35,122 bases of DNA from Candidatus Gastranaerophilales bacterium (GCA_028282645.1 JANQHM010000286.1:1-35122); one strand, 5' to 3'; positions 26,101 to 34,795 are shown, counted from the first letter of the stretch. Made by a program: numbers and translations. Notes: a model not told the origin generated them from the sequence alone.

Positions 26101-27495
26101 ATGTTTAAAAAATCATTAGTACTAGCTGGTTTATGTTCTGTATTAGCATTTTGTCAAAATGTTAATGCGCAGAACATTGCACTCGTAGATTTGCAAGATT
26201 TACCATCCGCGGTAAATGCCGTTGATCAAAGGGGTGAAATTAAGCAAGATCACTGGGTCTACAAAACTCTTGAAAATATTACAAAAAAAGTAAACAAAGA
26301 AAGGTTTGATATTAACAAGCCTTTAACAAGAGATGAAGCAGCTATTATTTTAGTAAGCATTGTTAGAGAAATAGAAAAAGGCAAAATTGAAATCAATGAA
26401 GCTGAGAAAATTCAACTTAATATTTTAAGAAATGAATTTAAAAATGAAGCAAGATGCTTACAAGGAAGAATCGAAGCTTTAGAGTCTAATAACAATAAAC
26501 TTGAAGCTAGAGTCTCAAAACTAGAACAAGCAAAACCTGAGGTTAAAAATGCTTGGTCTCATAACTTTGGTGAGAAATTTAAACTCGGCGGCTTTGCTCA
26601 AGCCAGATTTACAAGCAATATCAGAGAAACTGGAGATAATATAACTACCGGGCTTCCAAATGATCCGTCAAACTTTAGCTTACCTTTTGTTAGAGTGGGC
26701 ATGTCAGGTAAGTTACATGAAAATCTTGATTACATGACAAGCTTTGAGCTTGGTAATAGCGTTGCAGGATTTGCAAATCTAGTTGATGCTTATGTAACAT
26801 CTAATGTTTTAGACAACCATACACTTCAAGTCGGGCAAGCAAGAGTACCAATCGGTAAGGAAGGTACAATAGTAGCAAATGATCTTGACTTCATTTATAG
26901 ATCTCAACTTGCATCTCAATTCAGTGATTTTAGAGACTTAGGTGTTAAGGTTACTGGTGATTACGGATTTGTTAATTATGACTTAGGCCTTTACAACGGT
27001 AACTTAAGAAATATTGCAGATAACAATGATGACTTTACCTATGGTGCAAGAATTCAGTTTAACCCGCTAATTAACCGCTCTGATAAAGGTGAGTTAAATA
27101 TTGGTGGCGGCTACTTCATCGGTAGAGATAATAGAGCACTAGTTGGCAGCCCAAATGGCAAGACTTTAAGTTTATTTGGTTCATATAAAATTAATAAATA
27201 TGAAGTTTCAGCTGAATTTGGACGTAGAGACGATTATCTTCAAGAAGGTAGAAATGCTGATGGCTTAGTACTTTCTAACTCGTACTATATAACCGACAAA
27301 ACTCAAATTTTAGCAAGATATGATCGTTTTGATCCTGATACAAGAGCTGGTAATGACAGAAGAAACAGATATATTGCAGGCGTGAACTATTACTTGGCAA
27401 AACACTTAAAGTTAATGGCTAACTTAGTACATGAACAAAGAAAAGCTCAAAAAGATGCTCAACAGTTAATCTTTCAAACACAGTACAAATTTTAG
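26101..27495 (+). CDS. Outer-membrane porin, phosphate-selective type, with N-terminal SLH-like segment
   Basis: 464 residues. A signal peptide (1-23, ending NVNA) is followed by a short SLH-like segment (about 45-95: DHWVYKTLENITKK, KPLTRDEAAIIL) that in cyanobacterial-type porins attaches to the cell wall. A coiled coil follows (about 100-150). The rest is a beta-barrel with alternating residues, resembling the phosphate-selective porin O/P group (KLGGFAQARFTSN, LQVGQARVPIGKEG). It ends QYKF, with the terminal aromatic needed for outer-membrane insertion. Divergence from pstS supports a role in phosphate entry, which is inference. AGGGG precedes the ATG. Confidence 0.9.
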   Translation: MFKKSLVLAGLCSVLAFCQNVNAQNIALVDLQDLPSAVNAVDQRGEIKQDHWVYKTLENITKKVNKERFDINKPLTRDEAAIILVSIVREIEKGKIEINEAEKIQLNILRNEFKNEARCLQGRIEALESNNNKLEARVSKLEQAKPEVKNAWSHNFGEKFKLGGFAQARFTSNIRETGDNITTGLPNDPSNFSLPFVRVGMSGKLHENLDYMTSFELGNSVAGFANLVDAYVTSNVLDNHTLQVGQARVPIGKEGTIVANDLDFIYRSQLASQFSDFRDLGVKVTGDYGFVNYDLGLYNGNLRNIADNNDDFTYGARIQFNPLINRSDKGELNIGGGYFIGRDNRALVGSPNGKTLSLFGSYKINKYEVSAEFGRRDDYLQEGRNADGLVLSNSYYITDKTQILARYDRFDPDTRAGNDRRNRYIAGVNYYLAKHLKLMANLVHEQRKAQKDAQQLIFQTQYKF

Positions 27496-27520
27496 CCTAT
27501 ATTTAAATAAATATTTTTAT

Positions 27521-27563
27521 TTAACAAAAACTCCTTTGTGGCTATGCAAGGGAGTTTTGTTAA
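27521..27563 (+). terminator. Terminator after the porin gene
   Basis: TAACAAAAACTCC pairs with GGAGTTTTGTTA, extended by TTTG/CAAG, around a short loop. The 3' arm itself ends in a T-rich run. It begins about 25 nt past the porin stop. Confidence 0.7.
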
Positions 27564-27773
27564 GAAATGTATAAATAAATATTTGTAAATTTATTTATAC
27601 ATAATAAAATTAAAAACTGAATGTATTTATGTTTTATATCTTTAATATATATCATAACATGTTTTCAAATTTTTTACAGCCTCTTTGAATGTGGAAATGC
27701 TAATTTTGTAACATTGCTTAATGAAAAATTCGTGATAAATGTTCTGTGCTTATTTTATCCATTATCAAACCTG

Positions 27774-28421
27774 CTATCTATCTTTTAAATTAGTACCGTG
27801 GCTGTCAGCGCCACCGGTTTTGATTAAATTTAAGTCAGCTGCAATTTCTTCAATAGCTTTAGTTGAGTGAAACCTAACTATTTTTCTATGGCTTTTATAA
27901 GGGTAATAGACTTCCAACCCGTCTAATCCTTGAGACTTTAGCTCTGATAACATATTTTTTAAATTAAAAGTCCAACAACACGCCGGATGAGCTAAAACTG
28001 CAATACCTCCAGCTTCTTTAATGCATTTAATAGCTTTACTCGAACGCCTGGCAGAAAACAGTCTTACCAGATCCATTGTTTTACGGGCTTTATCTTTAGC
28101 ACATAGTTTATTTAAGTTTTTATCATTTATATTTATACCATATCCTATTATATGTATAAAATTTGTTTTATACCAACAATCAAATTCAACACCGGAAATT
28201 AGCTCTGTATTGCCATAAATACCCGGTTTTACTATATCATAGGCTTCTATTGTATTATGGTCAGTTATTGAAATATATTTTAAGTTTAATTCTTTTGCTT
28301 TTTCTATAACTTGCTGCGGTGTAAGAGTTCCGTCTGATAAATTTGTATGTATATGTAAGTTAGCGTTATCGTAGTAGTCAGACTTTTTTAAATTTGTTAT
28401 CTTACGGATTAATTCATTCAT
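27774..28421 (-). CDS. PHP-domain metal-dependent phosphoesterase
   Basis: 215 residues of the PHP superfamily, related to the YciV/TrpH group that acts on small nucleotides or RNA 5' ends. Trinuclear metal ligands are visible: H23 and H25 (NLHIHTN), D30, D54-H55 (ITDHNT), E79 (GVEFD), H90 (IHIIGYG), H145 (LAHPAC), D206 and H208 (GGADSHG). It is shorter than YciV-type proteins (~280 residues) and ends only seven residues after the last motif. The start at 28421 has AAGG 7 nt ahead; an ATG two codons upstream is less well placed. Substrate cannot be told from sequence. Confidence 0.88.
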   Translation of the reverse strand: MNELIRKITNLKKSDYYDNANLHIHTNLSDGTLTPQQVIEKAKELNLKYISITDHNTIEAYDIVKPGIYGNTELISGVEFDCWYKTNFIHIIGYGININDKNLNKLCAKDKARKTMDLVRLFSARRSSKAIKCIKEAGGIAVLAHPACCWTFNLKNMLSELKSQGLDGLEVYYPYKSHRKIVRFHSTKAIEEIAADLNLIKTGGADSHGTNLKDR

Positions 28422-28500
28422 TAACATGCCTTTTTTAAAAAATTTTTATCCCTTCTTATCTTGATATAGAGTAAGGTTTAATTATTATAACAAGAATATA

Positions 28501-28520
28501 GGGTGATGGTTATCATCTTT
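28501..28520 (+). repeat. Hairpin repeat family 3, copy 1
   Basis: GGTGAT-GGTT-ATCATC followed by TTTATT. The core TGATGGTTATCA is identical in copy 3 (34470), and copy 2 (30877) has TGATGACCATCA. It looks like a plus-strand terminator, yet no plus-strand gene ends nearby. Confidence 0.55.
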
Positions 28521-28538
28521 ATTCTGTCACGGTTATAC

Positions 28539-28599
28539 GGTTTAACATCGTAGTCCATTGATATAATTAACTTTTATTTTTTTACCAGACAGGCTCTTA
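28539..28599 (+). repeat. Dispersed intergenic repeat family 2, copy 1
   Basis: About 60 nt: TTTAACATCGTAGTCCAT, a variable AT-rich middle, CTTTTATTTTTTTACCAGAC and AGGCTCTTA. It closely resembles 30171-30238 and, inverted, 34705-34778. It lies just past the stop of the gene at 28617. Confidence 0.7.
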
Positions 28600-28616
28600 A
28601 TTAAATCATAATATGA

Positions 28617-29903
28617 TTAGGATTGAGCTTGGGCTTGTGCCTTAAATAGGCAACCTAAACCTAATAACATAATTAAACTATTCAATGGATTTTCTTTTTC
28701 AGAAACACTTGCACCTCCGTCACCACTGGCATCGCCGCCTGTTGGTTTTTTACCCTTGCTTGGACCAACTTCTTTAACAAGTTTTGAGTATTCCTTATGC
28801 ATATTATAGGTGTCCGTTTCATCGCTGGTTCCGAGTACAGAAAATTCTTGATCATGTCTGCATTCATGGACTATTACTTCTTTTAATTTTGCAGTGTTAC
28901 CTCTCAGTTTAGTAGAATAACAAGTTTTTCCATCAGAGCGACAAGTTCCGAGCACACCGCCACTAAAATTTTTCCACAGAGCTTTTGTTGCGTTGCCTCT
29001 TATATATTCAGCAATTTTTTTCCAGCTGTTCTTAACTCCGCTTTTTGTTGCACTCTTTATATCGTCACCTTTTTCTTGTGAAATTTTTTCACAGTCACAG
29101 GCCGCCTCTTCATGTGCAAATTGTAATTCCGTATCATTAGGCTCTTCTGATCCGTGGGTTGAGCCTCTTCCGTTGGCAGCTTCTTCATGGTTGCATACTT
29201 TCATTCCATCTTCGGAACCACCTTCATTGCAATTGCACTCTTGCTTTTCATCTTTGGAACCGTTTTCCTCACAATTACACTCTTCGTGCTGGACATCTTC
29301 TTTCATTTTATCCAGCAAGTTTTTTGCAAAACTTTTAACATTTCCGTCAAGGCTAGGCATAGTATTACTTAATTCTTTATAGTTTAAGTCAATTAATTTT
29401 TTCTTTTCATTTTCTTCATTTTCTTCTGTTTTTGCTTCAAACAAGTTTTCAAAGAAGTTTTTATTATCCCTGTCAACGGCATCTTTTTTGTCTTTCAATT
29501 GCTCACAGTCAAGACTAGACAAGTCTTCCTGTTCTTCCGCAACTTTTTGGTTAATCAGGGAACTAACTTTTTTCTTTAATTTAGGCATCGTATTATTCTG
29601 CAAAGTATTACACATTTCTTTTATTAGAGGGTGATCAATATTATTATAGCTTTTTAAAGCTTTGTCTATTTTTTTATTATCCTGCAATTCTCTTAAATGA
29701 CTTAAACTTGATCTTTCCATTTCTGGACCCAGGTTTTCATAACAGTTAATAATATCTGCACATATTTTTTTTATTTTATTATCACCAGACTCGTCTAGGC
29801 CGGAAAAGACATCTTTTTTAGAGTTTTTGTTTGTTGTTTGTCCGCTAGAATAAAGCTGACCAGATATTAAAGGAGATTTGCTGTTTGGTATAGGACCTGC
29901 CAT
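28617..29903 (-). CDS. HExxH (zincin-like) protein with Cys/His-rich repeats and C-terminal hydrophobic segment
   Basis: 428 residues; no named family recognised. Residues 1-200 are polar and mostly helical. Residues 205-272 are Cys/His/Glu-rich with imperfect 14-15-residue repeats (EECNCEENGSKDEK, QECNCNEGGSEDGMK, then VCNHEEAANG). Residues 285-375 hold H346-E347-x-x-H350 followed by E362-x-D364-x-Y366, the same arrangement as in the gene at 7191. The C terminus has a low-complexity Gly/Ser linker and a hydrophobic stretch (about 406-421) that may anchor or bury it. There is no N-terminal signal peptide. GGAGG lies 10 nt before the ATG. It stands apart from other genes amid intergenic repeats. 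Confidence 0.8.
   Translation of the reverse strand: MAGPIPNSKSPLISGQLYSSGQTTNKNSKKDVFSGLDESGDNKIKKICADIINCYENLGPEMERSSLSHLRELQDNKKIDKALKSYNNIDHPLIKEMCNTLQNNTMPKLKKKVSSLINQKVAEEQEDLSSLDCEQLKDKKDAVDRDNKNFFENLFEAKTEENEENEKKKLIDLNYKELSNTMPSLDGNVKSFAKNLLDKMKEDVQHEECNCEENGSKDEKQECNCNEGGSEDGMKVCNHEEAANGRGSTHGSEEPNDTELQFAHEEAACDCEKISQEKGDDIKSATKSGVKNSWKKIAEYIRGNATKALWKNFSGGVLGTCRSDGKTCYSTKLRGNTAKLKEVIVHECRHDQEFSVLGTSDETDTYNMHKEYSKLVKEVGPSKGKKPTGGDASGDGGASVSEKENPLNSLIMLLGLGCLFKAQAQAQS
29207..29298 (-). repeat. Short in-gene tandem repeat (42-45 nt units)
   Basis: Two adjacent units beginning CATCTTCGGAACC and CATCTTTGGAACC encode the 14-15-residue Cys/His/Glu repeats of the HExxH protein at 28617. 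A third, weaker unit flanks them. Confidence 0.6.
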
Positions 29904-30170
29904 AAAATGATATCCTCCATAAAATGATGATTAAAACAGATATGATTGCACGGTAGAACTATTTAATTGTGCTATGTAGTAGTGTAAGTTTTTAAAAAAT
30001 AGCATGACTTGTAAAAAACGCTTATTACTTAGAGTTTTGCACTGAAAAATTTGTCTTAACGGCTTGTTTGTCTGAGCACACTTGCATTTTTACTTTGGTA
30101 ATGAGCTAAAGACCTAGAAGCTGTCTTGTTAAAGCTTTCATCGCCTTGCTAAGCAAGCAAGCCACTTAAG

Positions 30171-30238
30171 TTTTAACATTGCAGTCCATAAATGAGTCTT
30201 TATTTAGCTTTTATTTTTTAACCAGACTGGCTTCTTAA
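30171..30238 (+). repeat. Dispersed intergenic repeat family 2, copy 2
   Basis: TTTTAACATTGCAGTCCATA, then AGCTTTTATTTTTTAACCAG and ACTGGCTTCTTA. CAGTC near the left end can pair with GACTG near the right end. In copy 3 the equivalent pair is CTGTCC/GGACAG, so the pairing is kept with different bases. Confidence 0.7.
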
Positions 30239-30250
30239 CAGTAAGTTCAT

Positions 30251-30265
30251 TTCAGATTATTCAAT
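30251..30265 (-). repeat. Repeat family 1 fragment
   Basis: TTCAGATTATTCAAT is the inverted core of family 1. The flanks do not match, so this is a fragment or a chance hit in AT-rich DNA. Confidence 0.4.
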
Positions 30266-30560
30266 AGAATACCTGATATGCTTGAGCGTACAAATTTAAA
30301 ACGCTTGGTTATAATTATTTAAAGCTCATTTAAACTAACTGCTAATCCAAAATTAAATTGATGAGCCTCGAAATGCATAAAAATTTTTAGAATTTAACTT
30401 GACTTGCTAATGTAAATCACGATGTAGAAAAATATAATTGTTTTTAGGGCTAATTTTATTCTGGTGAAAAATTAAATTTAATATTACTCTTTTAGAGTGG
30501 CTTATAAAAAGTAAAATTGACCACTTCACTTTTTAACGCTTTCACTTTGCGATTCAGAAA

Positions 30561-30619
30561 ATATTTTATTAGTTTTAACATGATTGAATAGTCTGAAAAG
30601 TATTTTCTGAGTAAGTATA
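30561..30619 (+). repeat. Dispersed intergenic repeat family 1, copy D
   Basis: ATATTTTATTAGTTTTAACA, TGATTGAATAGTCTGAAAAG, then TATTTTCTGAGTAAGTATA. It matches copies A and C along its full length. Confidence 0.75.
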
Positions 30620-30876
30620 ATTTATTGATTTTCACCTTGGGTAATGAGAAAAATCTGTTTTAGCTAAACTTAATCAAATTACAAAATTTGAAAGATAATA
30701 ATAAAGCTTGTGTGTCTAACAGGGTGAATAAAATTATTTAGCACTAACTTAAAGTACTAAAATATTATTGATTGTCTTATATATAATAAGTATTTTTGTA
30801 ATTCAAAATTAATATTTTTTTTATTTATATTAACAAATGTTAATTTTTTATTCCCTTTCTTCTTCGACATAAGAAA

Positions 30877-30900
30877 GGTGATGACCATCACCCTTTTTTT
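30877..30900 (+). repeat. Hairpin repeat family 3, copy 2
   Basis: GGTGATGACCATCACC is an almost perfect palindrome followed by CTTTTTTT on the plus strand. It resembles a rho-independent terminator, but all neighbouring genes are on the minus strand. Confidence 0.6.
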
Positions 30901-30918
30901 ATAATGTACTAAAAGGTT

Positions 30919-30937
30919 GGCGGTGTTACTCACCGCC
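30919..30937 (-). terminator. Terminator after clpX
   Basis: GGCGGTG and CACCGCC form a perfect 7-bp GC-rich stem with a 5-nt loop. Read on the minus strand, AACCTTTTAG follows. It lies about 32 nt past the clpX stop, at the end of the tig-clpP-clpX operon. Confidence 0.72.
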
Positions 30938-30968
30938 TCCTATTCAATTATATATTTATGTAGATGCT

Positions 30969-32282
30969 TTAAGCGATTTCACCTTTTGGTTGTTTAGACT
31001 GCGGTAAATGAAGCAGTTCAGCCGCATTACCCCCTTTTTTAACCATTTCAGGCGTTACGTTAAATAATTCTATATCATCCCTGGAGGGTATTTCATACAT
31101 AAGCTCCAACATTAACTCTTCTACAATAGATCTTAGTGCCCTTGCTCCGGTTTTACGCTTCATTGCTTCTTGAGCGATTAGTTTTATGGATTCTTCCTCA
31201 AAGTCAAGCTTGACGCCATCCATCTCTAATAATTGTTTGTATTGTTTGATTATTGCATTTTTTGGTTCTGTTAAAATCTTGACTAATGCTTCTTCATCTA
31301 ACGGATCCAGAACCGCATAAACCGGAACCCTGCCAATAAATTCGGGTATTAAGCCAAATTTAAGCAAATCTTCGGGAACCATTTGTTTAAGCATTTTAGC
31401 AGCCTGAATTTCTCTTTCATAAGCAGCTTTTGGCCCTGATGCTCCAAAGCCGACGAGTTTACCGGTACCTGCTCTTCCTTCAACTATTTTTTCCAGACCA
31501 ACAAATGCACCACCTACAATAAATAATATATTGCTTGTATCTATTTGTATAAACTCTTGGTGCGGATGTTTTCTGCCACCTTGTGGAGGTACATTTGCAA
31601 TAGTGCCCTCTATCATTTTTAAAAGAGCCTGTTGAACTCCTTCACCGCTAACATCACGAGTTATACTCGGATTTTCTGACTTTCTGGCTATTTTATCGAT
31701 TTCATCAATATATATAATGCCTCTTTCTGCTCTGGCAGCATCATATTCAGCATTTTGATACAATCTTAACAGTATATTTTCAACATCATCACCAACATAA
31801 CCAGCTTCCGTAAGTGTAGTGGCATCCGCAACTGCAAATGGAACATCTAGCAACTTGGCAAGAGTTTGAGCTAATAATGTCTTACCACTTCCTGTTGGAC
31901 CTATCAAGAGAATATTACTTTTTTGTATTTCTACACCATCAGAATTTTCCTGGCTATTGATTGTGGCATTGTGATTTATTCTCTTGTAGTGATTATATAC
32001 GGCTACAGCAAGTTGCTTCTTTGCATCAAATTGCCCTACAATATGTTGATCCAGATAGTCCTTAATTTGATGAGGTTTAGGAATATCCGTTAACTTTGGA
32101 GCCTCTAAAGTTTCACTTTCGTTTTCTTTAGTTTCGAATAATTCTTCGTCCAAAATTTCATTACACAGATCAACACACTCATCGCAGATATATACATCAG
32201 GACCGGCGATTAGTTTTTTCACCTGATCTTGAGTTTTTCCGCAAAATGAGCATTTTAAGCGGCTGTCATCATGTTTAGCCAT
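30969..32282 (-). CDS. clpX: ATP-dependent Clp protease ATP-binding subunit ClpX
   Basis: AAA+ unfoldase that feeds substrates to ClpP. The 437 residues have the N-terminal zinc domain (C11, C14, C33, C36), Walker A GPTGSGKT (128-135), pore loop GYVG (161-164), Walker B IIYIDEID (189-196), and later the LVGFGA segment, near where the IGF-type ClpP-contact loop is expected. AGGAGA precedes the ATG. It lies 23 nt after clpP and is the last gene of its operon. Confidence 0.97.
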   Translation of the reverse strand: MAKHDDSRLKCSFCGKTQDQVKKLIAGPDVYICDECVDLCNEILDEELFETKENESETLEAPKLTDIPKPHQIKDYLDQHIVGQFDAKKQLAVAVYNHYKRINHNATINSQENSDGVEIQKSNILLIGPTGSGKTLLAQTLAKLLDVPFAVADATTLTEAGYVGDDVENILLRLYQNAEYDAARAERGIIYIDEIDKIARKSENPSITRDVSGEGVQQALLKMIEGTIANVPPQGGRKHPHQEFIQIDTSNILFIVGGAFVGLEKIVEGRAGTGKLVGFGASGPKAAYEREIQAAKMLKQMVPEDLLKFGLIPEFIGRVPVYAVLDPLDEEALVKILTEPKNAIIKQYKQLLEMDGVKLDFEEESIKLIAQEAMKRKTGARALRSIVEELMLELMYEIPSRDDIELFNVTPEMVKKGGNAAELLHLPQSKQPKGEIA

Positions 32283-32305
32283 AAATAAATCTCTCCTAAT
32301 TTAAT

Positions 32306-32914
32306 TTAAAAAGTTTCTGCTTTTTCTTCTTTTTCAATTTTTGTGATTACTTTATCAATCATACCATACTCAACAGCCTCTGCAGGGGTCATAATATAAT
32401 CTCTGTCAGTGTCTTTTTCTATCTTTTTAATAGATTGACCTGTATGACCAGCCATAAGTTCATTTAATGTTTTTTTAATTCTGCCGATTTCTTCAGCCTG
32501 AATCTGAATATCAGTTGCTTGTCCTTGAGCACCGCCTAACGGTTGGTGAATAAGTATTCTTGAATGAGGTAGAGCCATACGCTTACCCGGTGTGCCGGCT
32601 GCTAATAAGAATGCTCCCATGCTTGCAGCTTGGCCAAGGCAAATTGTGTTTACGTCAGCTCTTATATGTTGAATAGTATCATATATTGCTAATCCGGCAG
32701 TTACGCTACCACCAGGACTGTTAATATATAACATAATATCTTTTTCTGGATTTTCTGAATCCAAAAGCAATAATTGAGCAACAATCAAATTTGCTACCAT
32801 ATCATCAACTTGAGTACCTAAGAATATAATTCTTTCTCTGAGTAATCTTGAAAAGATATCAAAGGATCTCTCACCTCTACTTGATTGTTCTACTACTACA
32901 GGAACAAATCCCAT
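32306..32914 (-). CDS. clpP: ATP-dependent Clp protease proteolytic subunit ClpP
   Basis: Serine peptidase forming the tetradecameric chamber of ClpXP. 202 residues with the catalytic triad S98 (GQAASMGAF), H123 (ILIHQPLGG) and D172 (DRDYIMTP), and the oxyanion-loop [11 protein letters not shown]. The N-terminal [23 protein letters not shown] is typical; a short propeptide may be removed. GAGAGG precedes the ATG. It sits 39 nt after tig. Confidence 0.97.
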   Translation of the reverse strand: MGFVPVVVEQSSRGERSFDIFSRLLRERIIFLGTQVDDMVANLIVAQLLLLDSENPEKDIMLYINSPGGSVTAGLAIYDTIQHIRADVNTICLGQAASMGAFLLAAGTPGKRMALPHSRILIHQPLGGAQGQATDIQIQAEEIGRIKKTLNELMAGHTGQSIKKIEKDTDRDYIMTPAEAVEYGMIDKVITKIEKEEKAETF

Positions 32915-32953
32915 GTTTACATCCTCTCTAATTAATTCAAAATCTGTATCATT

Positions 32954-34282
32954 CTATTCATTATTGCTTTCATTCTCTCGTGGAACATCATCAATATATT
33001 TGATTTCGTTATTTTCAACTAAAAAGTCTACTACTTTTTGTCCCATTATTTGTTGAGAAAGAGTTTGAGCTAAATCAGGATTTTGGGAAATATGTTTAAA
33101 TACTGATTGCTCATCCGTGTTATAGAGGGTTGACAAATCTTTTACTCTATCTACGAAGTCATTATCATTTAATTGAAGATTTTCTTCTTTTGCAATAGCT
33201 CCTAAAACCAGGCTTGTTTTTACTCGTTTGGAAGCTTCATCCCTAAGGTTATTCCACATTGATTCATGACCTTGAGTTTCTAATACTTGTTCCCAAGATA
33301 TGCCTTGACTTTTTAACTTTGATTGTACTTCTTCTAAAAGTACTCTGGCTTCTTTATTTATCATTGAATCAGGAATCTCAACTTCTGACTGATCAATTAT
33401 TTTTGATAATACAGCTTGCTCTGCCCTGCTCTCATTCTCTGTAGTTTTGGATTTTTCAAGATAAGATTTTAAATCTTCTTTAAGCTCTTCTACAGTTTGG
33501 AATGGTCCCAGTTTTTGAGCCAGCTCATCATCAACATTCGGGACGATTTTTTGTTTCATTTCATTTATTTTAATTTCAAATTTTGCATCTTTTCCGGAAA
33601 GTTCGGGGTCAAAATAATCTTCCGGGAATTTGACTTCTATGGTAAATTCATCACCAACTTTTTTTCCGACAATCTGCTCTGCAAATCCTTGAATAAAATT
33701 GCTGTTACCTAAATCTAACTGGTGGCTTTTAGCAGAGCCGCCTTTTATGGGTTCATCATCTATGGTTCCGTTATAATCAATAATTACTATATCTTTGTCT
33801 GTTGCAGCTCTATCTACTACGGTTTCCAGCTTTGCAAATTTTTCGGATAAAGCTTTCAATTCTCTTTCCAGTGAGTCTTCAGGATGTTCAAATTTTGGAA
33901 CATCAATCTGCAAACTTTTATATTGAGCTAACTTAACATCCGGTTTTAGTTCTAACTTTGCTTTAACATTAAGGGGTATACCAAGCTCCAGTTTAAATGA
34001 TTCTACAAAAGGTTCTGTTGCTAAATCAAATTGATGTTCGCTTATTGTATCTGCGAATACGTTTGGTAGTAATCTGTCCAAAATTTCTTTTTGAATTTTG
34101 TCAGAACCAACATATTTTTCTACAATAGCTCTTGGAGCCTTACCTTTTCTAAAGCCGGGAATATTCATTCTTTCACTGATTTTTCTGCAAGCCTTACTGT
34201 ACTCTTGTGCAACAATATCGGCATCGATTTCAATATCCAGTTCAACGATATTTTTTTCTTGTTTTACTACATCTACTTTCAT
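32954..34282 (-). CDS. tig: Trigger factor
   Basis: Ribosome-bound chaperone for nascent chains. 442 residues in the standard three-part layout: ribosome-binding N domain with the signature GFRKGKAPR (43-51), an FKBP-type peptidyl-prolyl isomerase domain (about 160-245, DIVIIDYNGTIDDEPIKGG, DEFTIEVKFPEDY), and a helical C-terminal chaperone domain. It heads the conserved tig-clpP-clpX operon. No strong Shine-Dalgarno is visible. An 11-nt direct repeat TAGATAGAGTA occurs twice in the 50 nt upstream (34289-34299 and 34322-34332 on the opposite strand). Confidence 0.96.
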   Translation of the reverse strand: MKVDVVKQEKNIVELDIEIDADIVAQEYSKACRKISERMNIPGFRKGKAPRAIVEKYVGSDKIQKEILDRLLPNVFADTISEHQFDLATEPFVESFKLELGIPLNVKAKLELKPDVKLAQYKSLQIDVPKFEHPEDSLERELKALSEKFAKLETVVDRAATDKDIVIIDYNGTIDDEPIKGGSAKSHQLDLGNSNFIQGFAEQIVGKKVGDEFTIEVKFPEDYFDPELSGKDAKFEIKINEMKQKIVPNVDDELAQKLGPFQTVEELKEDLKSYLEKSKTTENESRAEQAVLSKIIDQSEVEIPDSMINKEARVLLEEVQSKLKSQGISWEQVLETQGHESMWNNLRDEASKRVKTSLVLGAIAKEENLQLNDNDFVDRVKDLSTLYNTDEQSVFKHISQNPDLAQTLSQQIMGQKVVDFLVENNEIKYIDDVPRENESNNE

Positions 34283-34469
34283 TTTTTCTACTCTATCTAT
34301 TATCTACTTACTTATATATTATACTCTATCTATATTTAATTAAACTACTATTAAGGAAAATGCGATGATTCAGCATAAAATAATTTTTGAAGGCTTGCTA
34401 ATATTTATTATTATTCACTGTTACTAATATTAAATAAGCCAAAATATTATTATTTACGGATTAAATTTT

Positions 34470-34492
34470 GGATGATGGTTATCACCTTTTTT
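34470..34492 (+). repeat. Hairpin repeat family 3, copy 3
   Basis: GGATGATGGTTATCACC followed by TTTTTT. With one bulged A it folds as GG-TGAT / ATCA-CC. It is terminator-like on the plus strand with no plus-strand gene upstream. Confidence 0.55.
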
Positions 34493-34656
34493 ATGTTATC
34501 GCTACAAACTTTTTATACAGCTTAAATTTATTTTATAACATAAAAATTCGATAAGACCGCTACCAAATTTTATTCTGGTACAAAATACCAGTACAAATAA
34601 TATTATAACCAAAACATTACAATTTCAAATAAATTATTTTCAATTATAATCAACTT

Positions 34657-34710
34657 TATACTAATCTCTAAAATGCTTTTCAGATTATTCAATCGTATTC
34701 AATCTAAGAG
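34657..34710 (-). repeat. Dispersed intergenic repeat family 1, copy E (inverted)
   Basis: Read on the minus strand: CGATTGAATAATCTGAAAAG then CATTTTAGAGATTAGTATA. It is the only complete copy in the opposite orientation, and it abuts family 2 copy 3. Confidence 0.75.
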
Positions 34711-34778
34711 TCTGTCCGGTTAAAAAAATAAAAGCTGGTTATATCAATAATAAAAGCTCATTTAAGGACAGCGCAGCT
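34705..34778 (-). repeat. Dispersed intergenic repeat family 2, copy 3 (inverted)
   Basis: On the minus strand: GCGCTGTCCTTAAATGAGC, a duplicated AGCTTTTATT element, then TTAACCGGACAGACTCTTAG. CTGTCC and GGACAG bound it as an inverted repeat. TGCGCTGTCC also occurs near 21567 next to the GGDEF/phoU terminator. Confidence 0.65.
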
Positions 34779-34795
34779 TCTTATTTTTAAATTAC

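Larger units (their letters stand above)
29904..30968. other. 1 kb geneless region rich in repeats
   Basis: No ORF of useful length in any frame. It holds family 2 copy 2 (30171-30238), a family 1 fragment (30251-30265), family 1 copy D (30561-30619), a family 3 hairpin (30877-30900) and the clpX terminator (30919-30937). There is also a perfect 13-nt palindrome CTTGCTAAGCAAG near 30146. It could be repeat accumulation, a decayed gene, or a plus-strand non-coding transcript ending at the hairpin. Confidence 0.55.

Noticed and set aside
27774-28421. PHP gene as a truncated pseudogene
   Set aside because: It is shorter than YciV-type proteins but all metal-binding motifs, including the last DSH, are present.
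30561-34710. Repeat copies D and E as terminal inverted repeats of a transposon carrying tig-clpP-clpX
   Set aside because: The enclosed genes are core housekeeping in conserved order, there is no transposase, and other copies are in direct orientation without partners.
4511-34778. CRISPR array
   Set aside because: The repeats are dispersed over 30 kb with no regular spacer arrangement and no cas genes.
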